NCBI GenBank assembly: GCA_039619475.1
Contig: CM077116.1
Location: forward strand, 378,932,188 to 378,996,187
Source: Icerya purchasi
Lineage: Eukaryota; Arthropoda; Insecta; Hemiptera; Monophlebidae
Direction of reading: 5' to 3'
DNA length: 64,000 nt
The position numbers and the translations under genes were made by a program. How positions within the stretch are numbered: position 1 is the first letter of the stretch; each line of letters opens with the position of its first letter. The notes under the pieces were generated by a model. The model did no database searches, was not told the DNA's origin, and saw nothing but the letters and a program-made list of their open reading frames with translations. Below are positions 21,331 through 34,757 of the stretch, one piece after another.

Positions 21331-22120
21331 TGATCTTTTCCGACTCGAAGAGTGTTTTAGTAGCTATCGCGTCTCCCCTTCCTGAACCCTCTTCCTGTCC
21401 TATTATTCTTTATATACGCTCCTTGATTTTCAATTTATTAGCCTCCCGTTCTATCCATATTGACCTGCTTTGGATTCCTGGCCACTGTGGTATAGCTGGT
21501 AACGATCTTGCTGACTCGTTAGCTTGCTCGGCCGCAGTAAATGGTCGTTTCATAGGCAGATTTCCTACCCAAAGTCTTTACTCTCTCTCCTGTCGTTCTC
21601 ACCGTGACTTTTGGACTGATCTCTATCCGTCCTGTTTCTCCAACCCTGACTCCTTTTACCTTGCTTTACAGCCTTCTCCATCCGTTTCTCCCTGGTTTAA
21701 TAATTTTCCCAGTATCAGCCGTTCTGTCATTTCTTCCATAGTTCGCCTTCGTTTTAATCACAGTCTGCTCCCGGCTTCTCGTTTCCGCTTTGCTCTGGTT
21801 CAATCTCCTTTGTGTCCCTTTCATCCTCCTACCTTCAATGGCACGTGTGATGCAAACCACGTACTATTTGAATGTTCCTTTATTTCTACAGAACGCGCGA
21901 TCCTTTATTCCAATTTGCTTAGCCTTTCAGTGCCCTCTATATTCTCACTTTTCCATCTCCTTCTGTTGTTCCCTTGTTATCCGCCTTCATTTCCTCTGTC
22001 TCTAATCGTTTCTTGATATAACTTGTCGCTCCATATGTCCTTCTATTCTTTTAATCTTTTGTGCTGGGTAAATGTCCTGTGCTGGCGCGCCCATTTAAAT
22101 ATAATAAAAAAAAAAAAAAA
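21331..22120 (+). mobile_element. Family A 3' fragment (RNase H to poly(A))
   Basis: One open frame (21330-22016): IFSDSKSVLVAIASPLPEPS, LLWIPGHCGIAGNDLADSLA (third and fourth RNase H blocks with the final Asp intact) and a C-terminal CPFHPPT...CDANHVLFEC motif. The 3' UTR ends GTGCTGGCGCGCCCA, then A18 at 22107-22124. ATCTTTTC flanks the insertion on both sides (about 21333 and 22123), a plausible target duplication. The C-terminus has lost frame after FECS. Confidence 0.85.
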
Positions 22121-22730
22121 AAATCTTTTCGCGGATGTTAATTGAATGGTCGAATTCGTGAAATTCTTCATTTTTAGACACTGTTCATACTTTTATCAAA
22201 TTGAGTACTTGTAAAAAATAGCCTATTTCGTTCGCGTATATATGTATATATTTTTTTAATTCGTTTTCGAAGGTTTGCGGACACTTGCTTTTGATCACCT
22301 CTTTCGCATTAAGATGCGTGTTTCGTCATATTTTTGAATATTAAAATTTCTCAAAGGTTAAAAGCCTATCCGAGAGTTGAAACCAGTTGTTCACCAAACT
22401 TGAATCAGTCGTTTTATCGGGATTTCGTGAACTTTGAATTAGCTTTAAGCTACAGTAGAAGGAACCCACGTCTTCTTTAAATATGGAACGTACATCCTAA
22501 ATGTTTTTCGTAGAATGCAAAATACTATCTTAGTGTAAACTTATAAAATGTAAAATAATAAATGTCGATATATTTATTTAGCTTTAAATAGAACTGATTT
22601 AGAAATCGGCTTAATTTTTGTAACTTCCAAAAGACCACATTCATCCTTGTATGCAGAAACGTGATTACGTTATTGCACTAATGTAATTGTGAACGAATCG
22701 ATTAATTAATCAATTTTTTAATTGATTAGT
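22121..22730. other. Intergenic, no gene seen
   Basis: AT-rich; no motif or repeat recognised. Confidence 0.5.
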
Positions 22731-23250
22731 AAATTTACTAATAAAGTATAGATATTGTGACGCGGTTTTCATCGAAGAGAAATAATTAAAATTAAAATCC
22801 AAGCAGAAAAATTAAAATGCACTGAAAACGATGATAAACATAATTTCTAATAAAATAAAAATCGGAATATTTCGTAAAAATTAACAAATTTAAAGGTTAA
22901 CTGAATTAATAAATTTATTTAATAAAGTGTAGATATTGTAACGATTTTCGTTGAAGAGAAATAATTAAAATTAAAATCCAAGCAGAAAAATTAAAATGCA
23001 CTGAAAACGATGATAAACATAATTTCTAATAAAATAAAAATCGGAATATTTCGTAAAAATTAACAAATTTAAAGGTTAACTGAATTAATAAATTTATTTA
23101 ATAAAGTGTAGATATTGTAACGATTTTCGTTGAAGAGAAATAATTAAAATTAAAATCCAAGCAGAAAAATTAAAATATACTAAAAATTTAAGTGATAATA
23201 AAAAAAAAATATTAAGAAAACAAAAATCGGAGTATTTCGTGAAAAATTGA
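22731..23250. repeat. 179-bp tandem repeat, about three copies
   Basis: GAAGAGAAATAATTAAAATT and AATCCAAGCAGAAAAATTAAAA recur with exact spacing of 179 bp. Copies 1 and 2 are almost identical over the block; copy 3 decays after about 80 bp. Confidence 0.9.
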
Positions 23251-24110
23251 AAAAATTATAAGACCGACGCAGCGATAGAAAATACCGGAAAAGATTTGAA
23301 CTTTCAATAATCGTAAAGAAACCGGAAAATATAAATAAGAGAATATCCGAGGCGTAGCTTAATGGATTTTAGGTGTTTATACAAAAATTCATAGTTAAAA
23401 TTAATATTCCGATACTGAAATGCGATTCGTGGGTTGCATTACTGTTTCCGGTTTTATATTACGGTATAATTCGTTATTTTTAAATTAAATATCCCTCTTT
23501 AAAATCAGGTAATTTGCTTTTCAGATTTAAATTCGAGAACTTTGCGCCTATGGCCTGGATGGTAGTTGACGGCATACAAACTGGACAGTAAGTTCAATTT
23601 CTACATTATACTCGTATTTAATAAATGGAAATTTAGAGCGCGCTAAGAAGTCTATCATTTGGCGTCGAAAATAGTAACCATTAGTTTTTCTCATATAAAC
23701 AATATTTCCAAGTTTACTTATTATTTATTTTTTAAATAATTTGTGATCGTAAATAATAGTGTTATAGTAGGATTAATAAATGGAAAAAGATCAAGAATGA
23801 GACAGAAATTCATTACGAAAATATCTTGCACAAGACACCAGAGCGGATAATTATATGAAGCAGAAAGTACAAGCTAGAGATTTAAAAGCATCGCCATTCT
23901 AATTCCAAGAAGATTGACCACCAATTGAAAGATTGACGAATAGAAGAAGAAGTACACATATATTACTCAGCCTAAAATCGAATATTTGTTTACTAAAAAA
24001 TATCTGGGAAAGTAAAAATTGCCGAAAGAAAGGAACAAGCCCACAATATTCTTTTCAAATCCATGTAGCTTAATGCTTAATTTTGTAATATGGATATTAC
24101 CTTACCAAAG
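23251..24110. other. Intergenic, no gene seen
   Basis: At 23550-23605 there is a box A-like TGGCCTGGATGG and, 39 bp later, a box B-like AGTTCAATTTC, but no tRNA fold or repeat copy supports a SINE. Confidence 0.4.
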
Positions 24111-24420
24111 GTATATATATGTACATATTAATTACAATGTAATTCTTAGGCTACCCGCATTAGAAAAAATGTCCCAATTTTATGTAACGTAATATGTCCC
24201 AAAGATGTCCCAATTTTATGTAAAGTTTGTTATATTTTATAGGATTTTTGTTATTGTTATTTACAAAATGTCACAACTTTATGTAACGAAATATGTAACG
24301 AAAAAATGTTTTAATTTTATATAATGAATGTTAAATGTTAGGATAGGATTTTTGTGATTATATTATTTTTTTGTGTTGATGCCAGTAATAATTACGTTGT
24401 AAATTTTGATCATTTTATAC
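24111..24420 (+). repeat. Dispersed repeat copy 2, with internal triplication
   Basis: Same family as 17554-17716 but longer because the ATGTC(A/C)CAA.TTTATGTAA block is present three times. Ends with the same TAAATTTTGATCATTTTATAC, after which the flanks differ. Confidence 0.75.
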
Positions 24421-26068
24421 GAACTATAGAAGAGAAAGAGACAGAAATGAAAGCAAGAAGGGTCAGCCAAAATGGCCGAGTTATATATATATTACATACA
24501 ATTGCTGATTTACTTTATTATTAAAATAATGTGAAATATATTAAGTAAATAATGTACTTTTATGTTAGGCTAAAGAGAAAAAATGTTAGATAAGCGACAG
24601 TCGCAAAATAAGGGAAAAGAATTAAGTAATGTAAAATACGAAATATTCAAAAATTTTACGGAAATTTTCTTAATATTATTAATCATATGTGAAACTTACT
24701 TCTTCTCTGTTCTTACTAGCCCCGACATAGTTTATATAAAATTTCTGATCATCGGACGTCGTCAGATTTATGACTGGAAATTTGCAGCTGTCAAAAGTTT
24801 TTGCTTTCATACTAATCAAAATTATCTTTTTTTTTTATATCTATATATTCCTTTACAACTCAAGTTTGTTTTTTTAAATTCATTTTTACACCTTCGATAC
24901 ATTTATTATTTTAGAAATTATTTTATATGATATTAATTTTTGTTGTTAGTACCCCTATGCTGCTTTTGGCGCGTGTAAAGCTTGTTTTCCGTATTTAATG
25001 TTTGTACTGACTTACCATTATTACATTCGCAATATTTGTCTTTTGGTTTAGCCGTTTCATAGCGGTTACGCTTTATACGGTAATTTGGATTGTTAATGTT
25101 TTTTCGATGCGCTAGAATCTGTGCATGCCTTATGTAGTGTATATGTATTTAGCAGTTAGTGAATTCAAAAAATCTCGTCAGATATAGTAATTTATAGGTT
25201 CTTACGAAATCATCCCATTTCTTGTTTAGTTTACTTTTTAAAGTTTGCATACCGGGCATTCATCCAAATTTTTAATATTTTTTCATACCACCACTTCACT
25301 TTTATTGAACTGCGGGTAGAAATATCGACTTATAAACAGAGATCATTGTTGCCACGCGAGTTCTAATTTCGAAATACTCGTCGTGATATAGTTTATTATA
25401 AGTTTACGTAATTTCTTCACCTAATTTTTGTTAACTGCGTCACCCAGGTACTTCATTCATCAATTTAAAACTGATTTCTGTTTTGTTATTCATTTGCAAA
25501 ATTTTCATTTTTCTCCAAATTTACTGATTAGTCAGTGATTATGGCTCGCGTAGTTTGCCATTTATTAACACGTTCACCGACTTGTACGCAGTAAGCTTTG
25601 AATGTGGAAATTTTTCTTTTTTTTTTCCAGATTTTTTGTCCGATTTATAAATATTAGCATCAAATCGATATAATTCTTTAATGGTCGGTCGTTTTTAAAA
25701 TGATAAATGGATCTGTAGCGAGATAAAATTTGAAAATGACGTTCCTTGGTTTCTCTCTGGATGAATTAAGTAATTGTTAAAAAATGAACTGGAACATTCG
25801 GTCAACAAAATTCAACAAGCGAGTCAAAGGAAAATTCAGTATCCCTTTTCTCAATTTATGGTATAACCGAAAACAAATTTTGCAATACTTCCGCACGGTG
25901 CCTGGAAGTCGGGAGAGCTCTAAAATGAAAAGCAAAGTAATTTTCGAACTTGATTTTACACTCGTAGAATAGTTAACAATTGTATTAAGAGCCTTATGTT
26001 TGGTGAGGTGTAAAATTTGCGAGTACCGATTACAATAGGAGATAATTGAAAATCTCACGTCTAAGGAC
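24421..26068. other. Intergenic, no gene seen
   Basis: The largest open frame (24583-24930, 115 codons) is Phe/Leu/Tyr-rich and has no motif; it looks like chance in AT-rich DNA. Confidence 0.5.
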
Positions 26069-26745
26069 TATGACACACACGGAGCGGTTATGACCGAAGT
26101 GTTTACTGAGAGGAAAAACGAGTCGGTGGGTCGTTCGACGAAGTAGCGGGCGTCGCCTGGCGGTTTTGGAACCGAGTCGGTGGCTAATCAAGACGATTTA
26201 ACGAGTCGGTTTTCAAACCGCCAGTCGTGGTATAATAGTGTTGATTTGAACGTGTCGTGTCAAACGTAGCAGTTTTCAAAGCGTTTCGTGTTGCGTTTTC
26301 GTTGTTGTTGAAATGGAAAAAATTGACGTGGAGGCGTCCAGCTTTGTGGGACATGAGAACCCCAGATTGATCTAGATGATTCCTCAGTTCGAAGTACAAA
26401 TTAGTGAAGTGTCCTTTTTTCTGTCTTCTTTCTATAATTGGGTGAACTCATATCCTCCTATTTTTTTTTTTTTCGTCTTCTCCATTGGTAATACAGCAAG
26501 AACACCATAAGTGCTTGTTCGTCTCACACTGCACTAAAGCAGTAAATAAACAATACTAAAAGAAATATATATTCAGACAATTTACACAATAACTCTTTGA
26601 ACGAAACTGGCAGATTCGCCCCGATGGAATGATGAAACCGACTACATAACCGCCTCGGAACACCGCTACGTCTGTCAGCTGCGGAAAAAAAAACTGCGGC
26701 GTTAAACGCTTCGGTCAAAACGCCGAAAAACTGCCCACAGTGCGA
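26069..26745 (+). mobile_element. PIF/Harbinger-like deletion derivative with a MADF start
   Basis: Ends are imperfect inverted repeats: GCGGTTATGACCGAAGTGTT (26084) against GCGTTTTGACCGAAGCGTTTA read from 26726 on the minus strand. Inside, ATGGAAAAAATTGACGTGGA (26312) starts MEKIDVE, and one frame over the sequence reads WRRPALWDMRTPD, the core of a MADF DNA-binding domain. Insect Harbinger-type elements carry a MADF protein gene beside the transposase, hence the assignment. The rest is deleted. No three-base target duplication could be fixed. Confidence 0.5.
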
Positions 26746-29469
26746 GAAGAATTTAAATGATTAAGACAGATAATTACAAAAAAAAAAATTATTAACTTTT
26801 TCTTCCACTTTTTTTCGAGTGTCCCATTTTGTCCGCTCGAAAATCTCATGGCTATTAATAACTTTTATTTCGAGAATAAAAAAAAAGTAAAAAAAAAAAA
26901 GAGTTCAGGGTTTTTAAAGGGAAAAAGAACTGGTGCAGTACACGAATGTCCATGGAAGGAGTGAAAAATTATGGAAGGTGATATTGTAGTCAGTTTTTAC
27001 TTTTAATTTTACTAAATTTAAATAAATCCGTTATAGCGTACACCTTAACATTGTATATTATTTTTCTCCTTTATGAGAATAAATTTAGTCCTTTATCAAC
27101 TATAGCGTACATCTCACATGGGGGAGGGTGGGTCTAAATTAAAAGAAAACCAACCAACGTAATTAATGGATGACCACACTTAGAGAAAAAACCGAACTGA
27201 TTCAAAACTTTGATCAAAAACTAAAGCAGCATTTCGAAATTTTCTAAAAATGCCAACTGAAAAATCATTTTGCGAGGTGAGACACTCTCCAACCTTCTCC
27301 ATCGCCCCATACAGTTGCATTAAGGAGAATTGAAATGTTACATTATTAATACATTTGCCGGTACATTTACTAATATTAATATGGGAACTTTATTTTCTTC
27401 TCTTCTTTTTTTTTCGATCGTATATTAACAGTGTCACCCAGTGTGTTACGTGTATTCTTTTTTTTTTTCTATTTATTTTTTATTTTCTGCATAAAATCAA
27501 AGCTAACCGCGGTTGTTTTACCAACTATATACTATACGGTAGCTAGCTTAAATAATGATTGCCGGGCGCTGCACGAGGTATAGACATGAAATATAATAGC
27601 TTAAAAGAATATGCTCGTATTATATTAATGTCTCGGCTGGTTCTAGACTTGAGTTTCTCCCAGGTCTACAGCAAAAACCTAAAATTGGATAAGATATCAG
27701 AGAAACTATCCGAAAAAGTATAAGTGAATACTGTAAGTCTCAATGTTGTCTTTAAATCGACTAGATTTAAAACATTAAAGAAACTTAATTTTATAGTTCA
27801 CGATTTCCTGTTTAACTTATAAAATCTGTTACGTTTTAGCACACCCAGCTTTAGTCACGTTTAATGTTTTTTTTCTGTTTGTTTTTTTTTTGTCCGACTT
27901 TTCTATAACTATTTAGAAGAACTAGCATCAGGTAGTTCTGCCTCTTGTCGAGAACCAAAAGACCGGGTTTTTATATACATACAGACTTGCATCAGTCAAC
28001 GAATGTATTAAACGAGCCCTTAAAACGAAAAATTGTAAATGTTAACTATTTTTTTTATTTTTATTTTTCTTCCATTTATGATATTATCTCCGACAATGTA
28101 GTGCTGGCGTTTTTTAAATTCGGTTTTGATTAAATTTTATGCTCTTCAAAACAAATTATTATTAACAGTCATCCCTTCACCATTGCTAGCTCTGTTGTTA
28201 AATTCGAAACAGGGAATTACACTTAAGAAAGAAAAAATATTACGAGCAGTGAAAATAAATATAGAAATTATTTTTTCCCCTTAATTTTGTAAACTACGCT
28301 AAAATATTGGTCGTTACCCTTGAAAAAATTAATGAAATTTTCACTGAATCGGTTAATGTTTTTGTTACACACTACCTGTGCTGGACTTTAAAAGTAAACT
28401 TTCGAAACTGTTTTGACACCAAATTTATTATTGTTATTGTTATTATTATTATTATTATTATTATTAATATTAATTATTATTCGTTTTGCGAAATTACGAT
28501 TACTACAGAAAAGATTTTATGTAAGTAGGAATCGGTAAATCACATTTTTTATTTCAGCCTTGTTTCTGAAATATAATCGTTTAAAAAAAAAAAAAAAAAA
28601 CGAAAAAAAAAAATATAACTATATATAAGAATATGTGTATTTTTTTTTGTTTTTTAACTACGGTGCTTTGGGAAATCGAACGGTCCGTAAACACGGGCAA
28701 AATTTCGAGCTGAAAATGATAAAAATTCATTTCACTTTTCGAAGTAATAAAAATGTCCTTATTTTTTTCTTCTCTTGTAGCTTAAAATAAAAAAAAATTC
28801 TCGAGAAATAATCTTGTTCCTTTCGATATTTGTTAATCGATCTCCGGAGATCTCTCGAATATCGTTTGCGTCCCATTTCGAAAAAGGCAAATTCGTTTTG
28901 GGAGATAAATAAAACGAAAACTGCTTTTTTTATCGGCGGACAGGCGGACTTTTTCCACAATTTCTAACGACACCGTTCACGCAACGATACAAATTCGAAG
29001 TTGTCAGACCGACGATGAGCTAGGCAAATAAAGAATGCCTTTTAATAATCGTTTTCTTTGGCGAATAATGATGTTTAATATGTTAATGGCGCTTTTTTTG
29101 CAATATCCAAGATTAGAAATGTTTGTGTTCAAGCACTGTAGTTGTGTATGTTGCAAAAAGTAATACTACAAAATTTCGCAAAGTTTTTCGAAAGATGTAA
29201 TGGCTGTTATGTGCGATTATTCTCACCTTAAGACGCATTATTTTCAGTTCCATTTTTTTTTCTTTAAGCAAAAATAAGGTCATCCACCATCCGACTGTGT
29301 TATGCTTACTCAACATAAGGCTTTTTGATGACGCAGTGTCCAGTAATGTGCGTTTCCTAAATGTTACAATGAAATATAAACTATAAAGTAGTAACTCGCC
29401 GGCATAAGGACTGATGGTATAACTAGGTACGAGGAATGCCCCGAAAGTATCCAACCTGCCTTCTCCGGT
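26746..29469. other. Intergenic, no gene seen
   Basis: AT-rich with many homopolymer tracts, an (ATT)n tract at 28428-28467 and an A-rich block at 28584-28612. No open frame has a recognisable motif. Confidence 0.5.
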
Positions 29470-30085
29470 GCCGGTATTATTCTTCGTCGTCCGGCGGACG
29501 GCATCCTTGAAAGTAATTCCCATTCGACTGATCCCATCGGTGCTTTCACTTGGTGCAGCAGTTCGCGCAGTTAGTTTTTGAAATGGCCTTGAGCGTGCTC
29601 GTCGCTTTCGTTTGAACCGTCTACGTTCTTTGAGGAAAGTTTTTCGTTCTTAGGAACAGCTAAAAGTAGCAAAGGGATAGAGGTACGTCGGGATTGTACG
29701 GAGGATGCCGAAATTGTGCAACGTTGTGTTTTGTAAAAATATTGCACAAGGTTCGCCGAATTCATAGAAGTAAAGGAGCGCTCCTCTTCCAAAACGTGAC
29801 TGTTTCCTTCTCAGCACACTGCGAAATCTTTTCAAAATTTTGAAATGAAATATTTTATTGATTTTCTGACCTCTTGTAGCACTTCAACAAGGGTGTCTTC
29901 ATAATCGAAGAAAATAATCAACTGAGACTGAACGTGCTTCAATTTTGACAGAACTTTCCATTGTGAGAAGACTGTCGTTTTAACCATCTTCATGCGTGAT
30001 ATTTTTGAGAACATTTCCATAATTAGCGACAAATTCCAAGTTGTACTAAGTGACTTCGGGACGAAGCTGTTTTTGCTCATCTGTG
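29470..30085 (-). pseudogene. Mariner transposase fossil, C-terminal half
   Basis: On the minus strand across frames: FSQWKVLSKLKHVQSQLIIF then FDYEDTLVEVLQEVRKSI (second catalytic Asp in FFDYE, about 29895-29990), FTKHNVAQFRHPPYNPDV (29690-29745; the PPYSPDLAP block) and KHRWDQSNGNYFQG (29500-29545; the C-terminal W..C...G.YFEG block). The catalytic HxDNA motif before the KHNV block is unrecognisable. Frameshifted and dead. Confidence 0.65.
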
Positions 30086-31654
30086 AGTAATTTTGAAACG
30101 AATTATTTCACAAAACGCGGATTATTCCCAAAGTTTTATCACTAATTTGCGAAGAGTCAAACGGATGATTTTCTGCAATCGCAAATTTCGATGTTTCCGG
30201 CTATTATTCGAAAGACGCGAGGTCATCTTGAAATCGCTAATACCACTCTTTTATTTGTGCTTTACCCATACATTCTAAAGGGCCTTCTATATCGATTCTC
30301 AGGACTTTTTTTATTTTTTTTTATTTTTTTATTGGCCTGAACACTCTCTACTCGCTTAAAACATAAGTTTCTTATTCCTTATCGCTTTTTCTCTATCTTT
30401 CTTTTTGCTACCTATCATCCTTGTTAATTGTGCTTTCATATCTACTACTTTTGCCGTCCTTGCCTGTGGTTCATAAATAAAGTAAAATAGAATGTATCGA
30501 CTAAAAAAAGAAAATTGAAACGCGCCTTGAATATATGGGCAAAAAAAAAAGAAGTAAAAAATGAACGACGCGAATAACCTTAAGTTTTTATTTTTTTAAT
30601 TCTTTATTTATATTCGTCAACTTCACCTAACGTAATGACAATTTTTGAACTTCTAAAGCGCAGTGGTAACGGAATTCGACCTAAATTCTGTTCACACGAA
30701 ATAGCCCTTTCTATTATGCGGTAGTAGCTTTTGATGTTTAGGAAAATCTGAAATGAAATTTAAAAAAAAAAAACAAAAAAAAAAACATACAATGTAGAAT
30801 AAGCGAAACAAGTAGAGAATAGAATAACAAAGTTTTCCTGTCGTGTAGTGTATGTAAAATAAACACGGATGTGTCAGTAGGGAGCCAAAAAAATTTCTGT
30901 TTTGGTACATATATGTATAATATATATTTTTTTATTAACTTTCCGTAGCAGTAAAATGTTTTAACATCGACCGGCTTCAAAAGATTAACTACTCTCCCGT
31001 CATCATGCGCGTTAAAGCGTATTGTTCAATATTATTGAAATCCAGTTTATCTCAACACGGCTTCCCAAAATTTCTCGTGTTCTTTTAATATTTTCGTTTT
31101 AATTTTAAAAAACATTAATTAGTACGGGCTTTTAAAAAAGGAACGAAGAAACGGCCGTTTTATTCATTTTAAAAACTTATTTATTACGAGAAAACGTCTT
31201 CTTTTAATTAAAATTGTTACTTGAAATAAATTGTATAAGCAGATCTATATACGTATGTTATCCTATTTTCGTTTCATGAATGATCGAAATTTTTCTGTGA
31301 ATAAACATAACAAAACAAAAAAAAAACTTATATTACCTTTTTTTTTTTTTTAAAGTCGATAGAAAGTGCTTTTTAAGAGAATATGACTTAAAAATTCAGT
31401 AAAATAACATTAGGAATTAAATTTTGGATAGCTGCCGGAAAGGTTCAAAAAATTTTTTGTCGTTTGCTGTACGATGATATTAACACATTTGCACGTCTAT
31501 CTTTAGTATCATTTTTTGTATTGTTTCTGCTAGGCTTTAATCATTTACAACTTTATTTTTCGATTATTGCATTTAGTATTTTTTTTACTTATCATGTCAG
31601 TCCGGTTCTTTTAATTTTCTGCAGCAGTTTTAACTATTACAAAGGCCAAAATAT
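30086..31654. other. Intergenic, no gene seen
   Basis: A T-rich block with AATAAA at 30470-30480 could be the 3' end of an unrecognised retroposon. No supported gene. Confidence 0.4.
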
Positions 31655-32277
31655 CGAGAGTAACGAGACGGTCGATACACTAGCTCGTTTAACCTCTCCA
31701 AACTGGTGAATTTCTCAGCGTTTTTTCATCTCATGATATTAATCTTCTCTCCACTTCAGATCATTCCAAACTATGGTTAAATTCGTATTCCTCCTCATTG
31801 TCAAATCCGGATTTCTTCTATCTCTTTATCCAGCCTAATATCATATCCATGGTTTTTCAATTTTCCCTCCATACGGCGTTCAACTCTCTCTGCAATCTGT
31901 CGCCTACGTTTTTGGCACAGTTTTCTTTCTTATTTCGCTTCTCTCTGGCCCTCTCTCCTCACTGTCACCTACACCCTTCCTCTCACAACTTTATAGATGA
32001 TGCTAGTCACATTTTGTTTGAGTGCATCTGTATCGCTTCCGAACGTTCTTCCTTTTACTCTTCTCTTTTGTCAATTGGTCTTCCAATTCCGTATTGTGCA
32101 TTTTTTGTTCTCTCCTTGCTATCACCCTTATTCCAGCACTTGAGACTTTCCTATCCTGCATATCTTATCGCATAAACATCTGATTCCGGTTCTCATCCTT
32201 TTCCTTTTTCTTGGGCCAATGTCTTTTTTTTTTTTTTTTTGACGAATCTAACAAACTAATAATAATAATAAAAAAAC
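31655..32277 (+). mobile_element. Family A 3' fragment
   Basis: Begins in the last RNase H block (IESNETVDTLARLTS) and continues through SNPDFFYLFIQP and DDASHILFECICIASERSSF to a 3' UTR with GGGCCAATGTC, a T17 run (32224-32240), GACGAATC and an A-rich tail. GCCAAAATAT (31645) and GCCGAAATAT (32278) look like a target-site duplication with one change. Confidence 0.75.
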
Positions 32278-32999
32278 GCCGAAATATATGGCGCGATACC
32301 GTACGGCGATAGCACACAAATTAATGTTAATTTTTATGACGATTTTAATTTTTTAACATCTGTCTTTTCCAAAAGCAATTCGTTATTATATAAAACGATC
32401 TCATTTGGTTGAGATATTTTTTAATTTTGTTGGTTTATTCTACATGTTTATTGTAGTTTATGTTTTTATTGATTAAAAGTTAGATTTTTATGATTCAGTT
32501 TAGCTTTTTTTTTTTTGCACACTGGAATTTTTTTTTCTCGCGTTTTCTAAAGGTTCATAAAGTTTATGAATTATTATTTGGACTCAGACTGAGACCTAAT
32601 TTATCGGTGGTGTTCAATTAACTACTTATTTTTTTCTGTTTATTAGGTATAGGAATGCTGTCATTTTGTCATTTAAATCTGTAATATGTAGTTAAGTTGT
32701 CAGCAAGGCTTAGTAGTTAATTCTTCTTCACCTATGTATGTACGATATGACGATGTTAAACGGTGAAAGGGTCGATCTTCAAGTGACTTTTGCGTAAGTT
32801 TGTAATTAAAACTTTGATTATGTGCCTCACTGAAAAGGACTGTTCTTTCATTATTTGCGAAGTATTTGGTCTAATTTTATTATTTTCCTTAACCTTTAGT
32901 ACTCCCGATCACTATATTTTGTTGAAAGCATCCGAACGTCGACATTTATTCTTCTTCTTCTTCTTCTTCTTCTAGTGCCATTTCCGTTAACGAAGGTTG
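32278..32999. other. Intergenic, no gene seen
   Basis: AT-rich; (TTC)n tract at 32949-32974. Confidence 0.5.
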
Positions 33000-33410
33000 G
33001 CCTCAATTTGTGAAAGACTGTGGATCTGTTCCTGGCCGAATGAAGTAATTTGTTGGTTGACCAGCCCGTCCACTAAATTATTTATCCATGACAATCTTCT
33101 GCACCCTTTTGGTCTACGGCCTGCTATTTTGCTTTATATTTGTTTCCCTTGTAAATCCTGTATAATTCTACGCTTTTCTAAATTGATTTCATTTTTGTTC
33201 TATTTAATTTTTTTCTCCTTTATTCATTAGAGTTTTTGTTTTTTTTTTTATGTAGGCGGCTAGTTTTATTTTATTTTATTTTTTATCCATTTACCGATTA
33301 TTCTATTCATTTTTTAGATTTTTATTTTATGTTGTTTGAGTGTTGTTGATTGCAGGGAATTATTGGCCAAGAGGACGTTGCAATTTGGTTCGGGCCCCAA
33401 AAAAAAAAAT
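33000..33410 (+). mobile_element. Probable 3' end of a retroposon
   Basis: T-rich 3' UTR-like sequence ending GGTTCGGGCCCC then an A11 run at 33400-33410. The end recalls, but is not the same as, the family A ending (GACGAGCCCA plus A). No coding domain recognised. Confidence 0.35.
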
Positions 33411-33726
33411 AAATATAGAACTGTATAAGGCGAGTTCTATCGAATTTATTTTTCTTTATCCGAACTGATGTTTATGTAGGATACTCATTGATTTAAGAGT
33501 TTTTCATGTACTTGCTTAAAATTAATAGTAAATCAATCGGCGCGCGTATCTGCTGGATCCTTGTTTAAGCTTTGTATTTACTTTCAAATATTTTTCTCAT
33601 AGTAAAATAACCAGTTTTTATGTATAAAAAAAATTATTGTTATCCCGAAAGGATTCTTGATTATTACGTAATTGTGAAAAACTTGGGTTCCCTTTCTTCA
33701 TTGTGACTGATGTTTTCTATAGTTAG

Positions 33727-34757
33727 ATTTGAATTTCGCATGGTTTTAAGCTCTTTATATCCCAATCATTCCGTTATTTTTACTGATGGTTCTAAGAGGG
33801 CTGATGGGGTTGGTGCCGCTTTTGTTTTCCTTCACAAAACTACTCGGAATCCTTTAAACTTCCTTCCTGCTGCTCTATATTTACTGCTGAATCTGCTGCC
33901 ATATTTCATGCAATTCGTTTTATCTCTTCCTCTTCTATCCTCTCGGATAATTTTTTTTTAATAGCTGACTCTGAAAGTGTCTTGCAGGCGGTTTCTTCTC
34001 CCTTACCGTTGCCTTCTTTTGATCCTTTCATTCTCCTTATTCGCAATCTAATTCACGAATTATTCCTGTTCTGCTCGATCCAAATTGATTTATTGTGGAT
34101 TCCTAGCTATGCTGGAATTGAGAGTAATGAGGTGGCTGATTCTTTGGCTCGCTCAGGAGCTTCCAACAGACATCCTCTTCACAAATTTTCTGCTCACAAT
34201 ATTAATTATATTTTCAGACAGTTCCATATTACATTATGGAATGATACTTATTTTTCCCCGTTTCTCCAATCCGAATTCCTTTTATCTTTCCGTTCAGCCT
34301 TTACCTTCTTTGACCAGATGGTTCGACATGTTTCCTTCCCTTTGTCGTCCCCTGATCACCGCTATATGTCGTCTTCGTTTTGGTCATACTTTTCTCCCTT
34401 CGTCACTTTATCGTTTTTCCCTCGTCTCTTCTCCGCGGTTCCCTTTTCACCCAGAGGATTCCTTTTTTCTGTGTGATATCAATCACGTCTTCTTCGAATG
34501 TTCCTCACTCTTTTTAGAACGTTCTCTTTTCTATTCTCGGCTTTTGGATCTTCGTCTTCCTACTCCATACCATTTATGTTCTCTCATTTCCTTCCTGGTC
34601 AGTTGTTCCTATTCTAGCTTCTTTCATTCATTCAATCTCGCACCAGATTGAAATCTAAAATGTTATTCTCCTTTTGAACTATTACTTAGATTCCTTGGCT
34701 GATGGGCTGTTGCTCTTCGTTGGCGTACCCATAAAAAAAAAAAAAGAAAAAAAAAGT
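33727..34757 (+). mobile_element. Family A 3' fragment (whole RNase H to poly(A))
   Basis: NHSVIFTDGSKRADGVGAAF (first RNase H block), SDSESVLQAVSSPLP in a second frame, LLWIPSYAGIESNEVADSLA (33995-34155) and CDINHVFFECSSLFLERSLF (34470-34530) track the 58-64 kb copy. Two or three frame changes. Ends GTTGGCGTACCCAT and an A-rich tail to 34757. GTTTTCTATAGTTAG (33712) and GTTTTATCGTATAAGTTAG (34756) may be a target duplication with an indel. Confidence 0.8.

Noticed and set aside
23545..23610. Second tRNA-derived SINE.
   Set aside because: Box A-like and box B-like strings exist but three box B positions deviate, there is no fold and no second copy.
29113..29523. 136-codon minus-strand frame as a gene.
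   Set aside because: Overlaps the end of the mariner fossil in another frame and has no recognisable domain beyond it.
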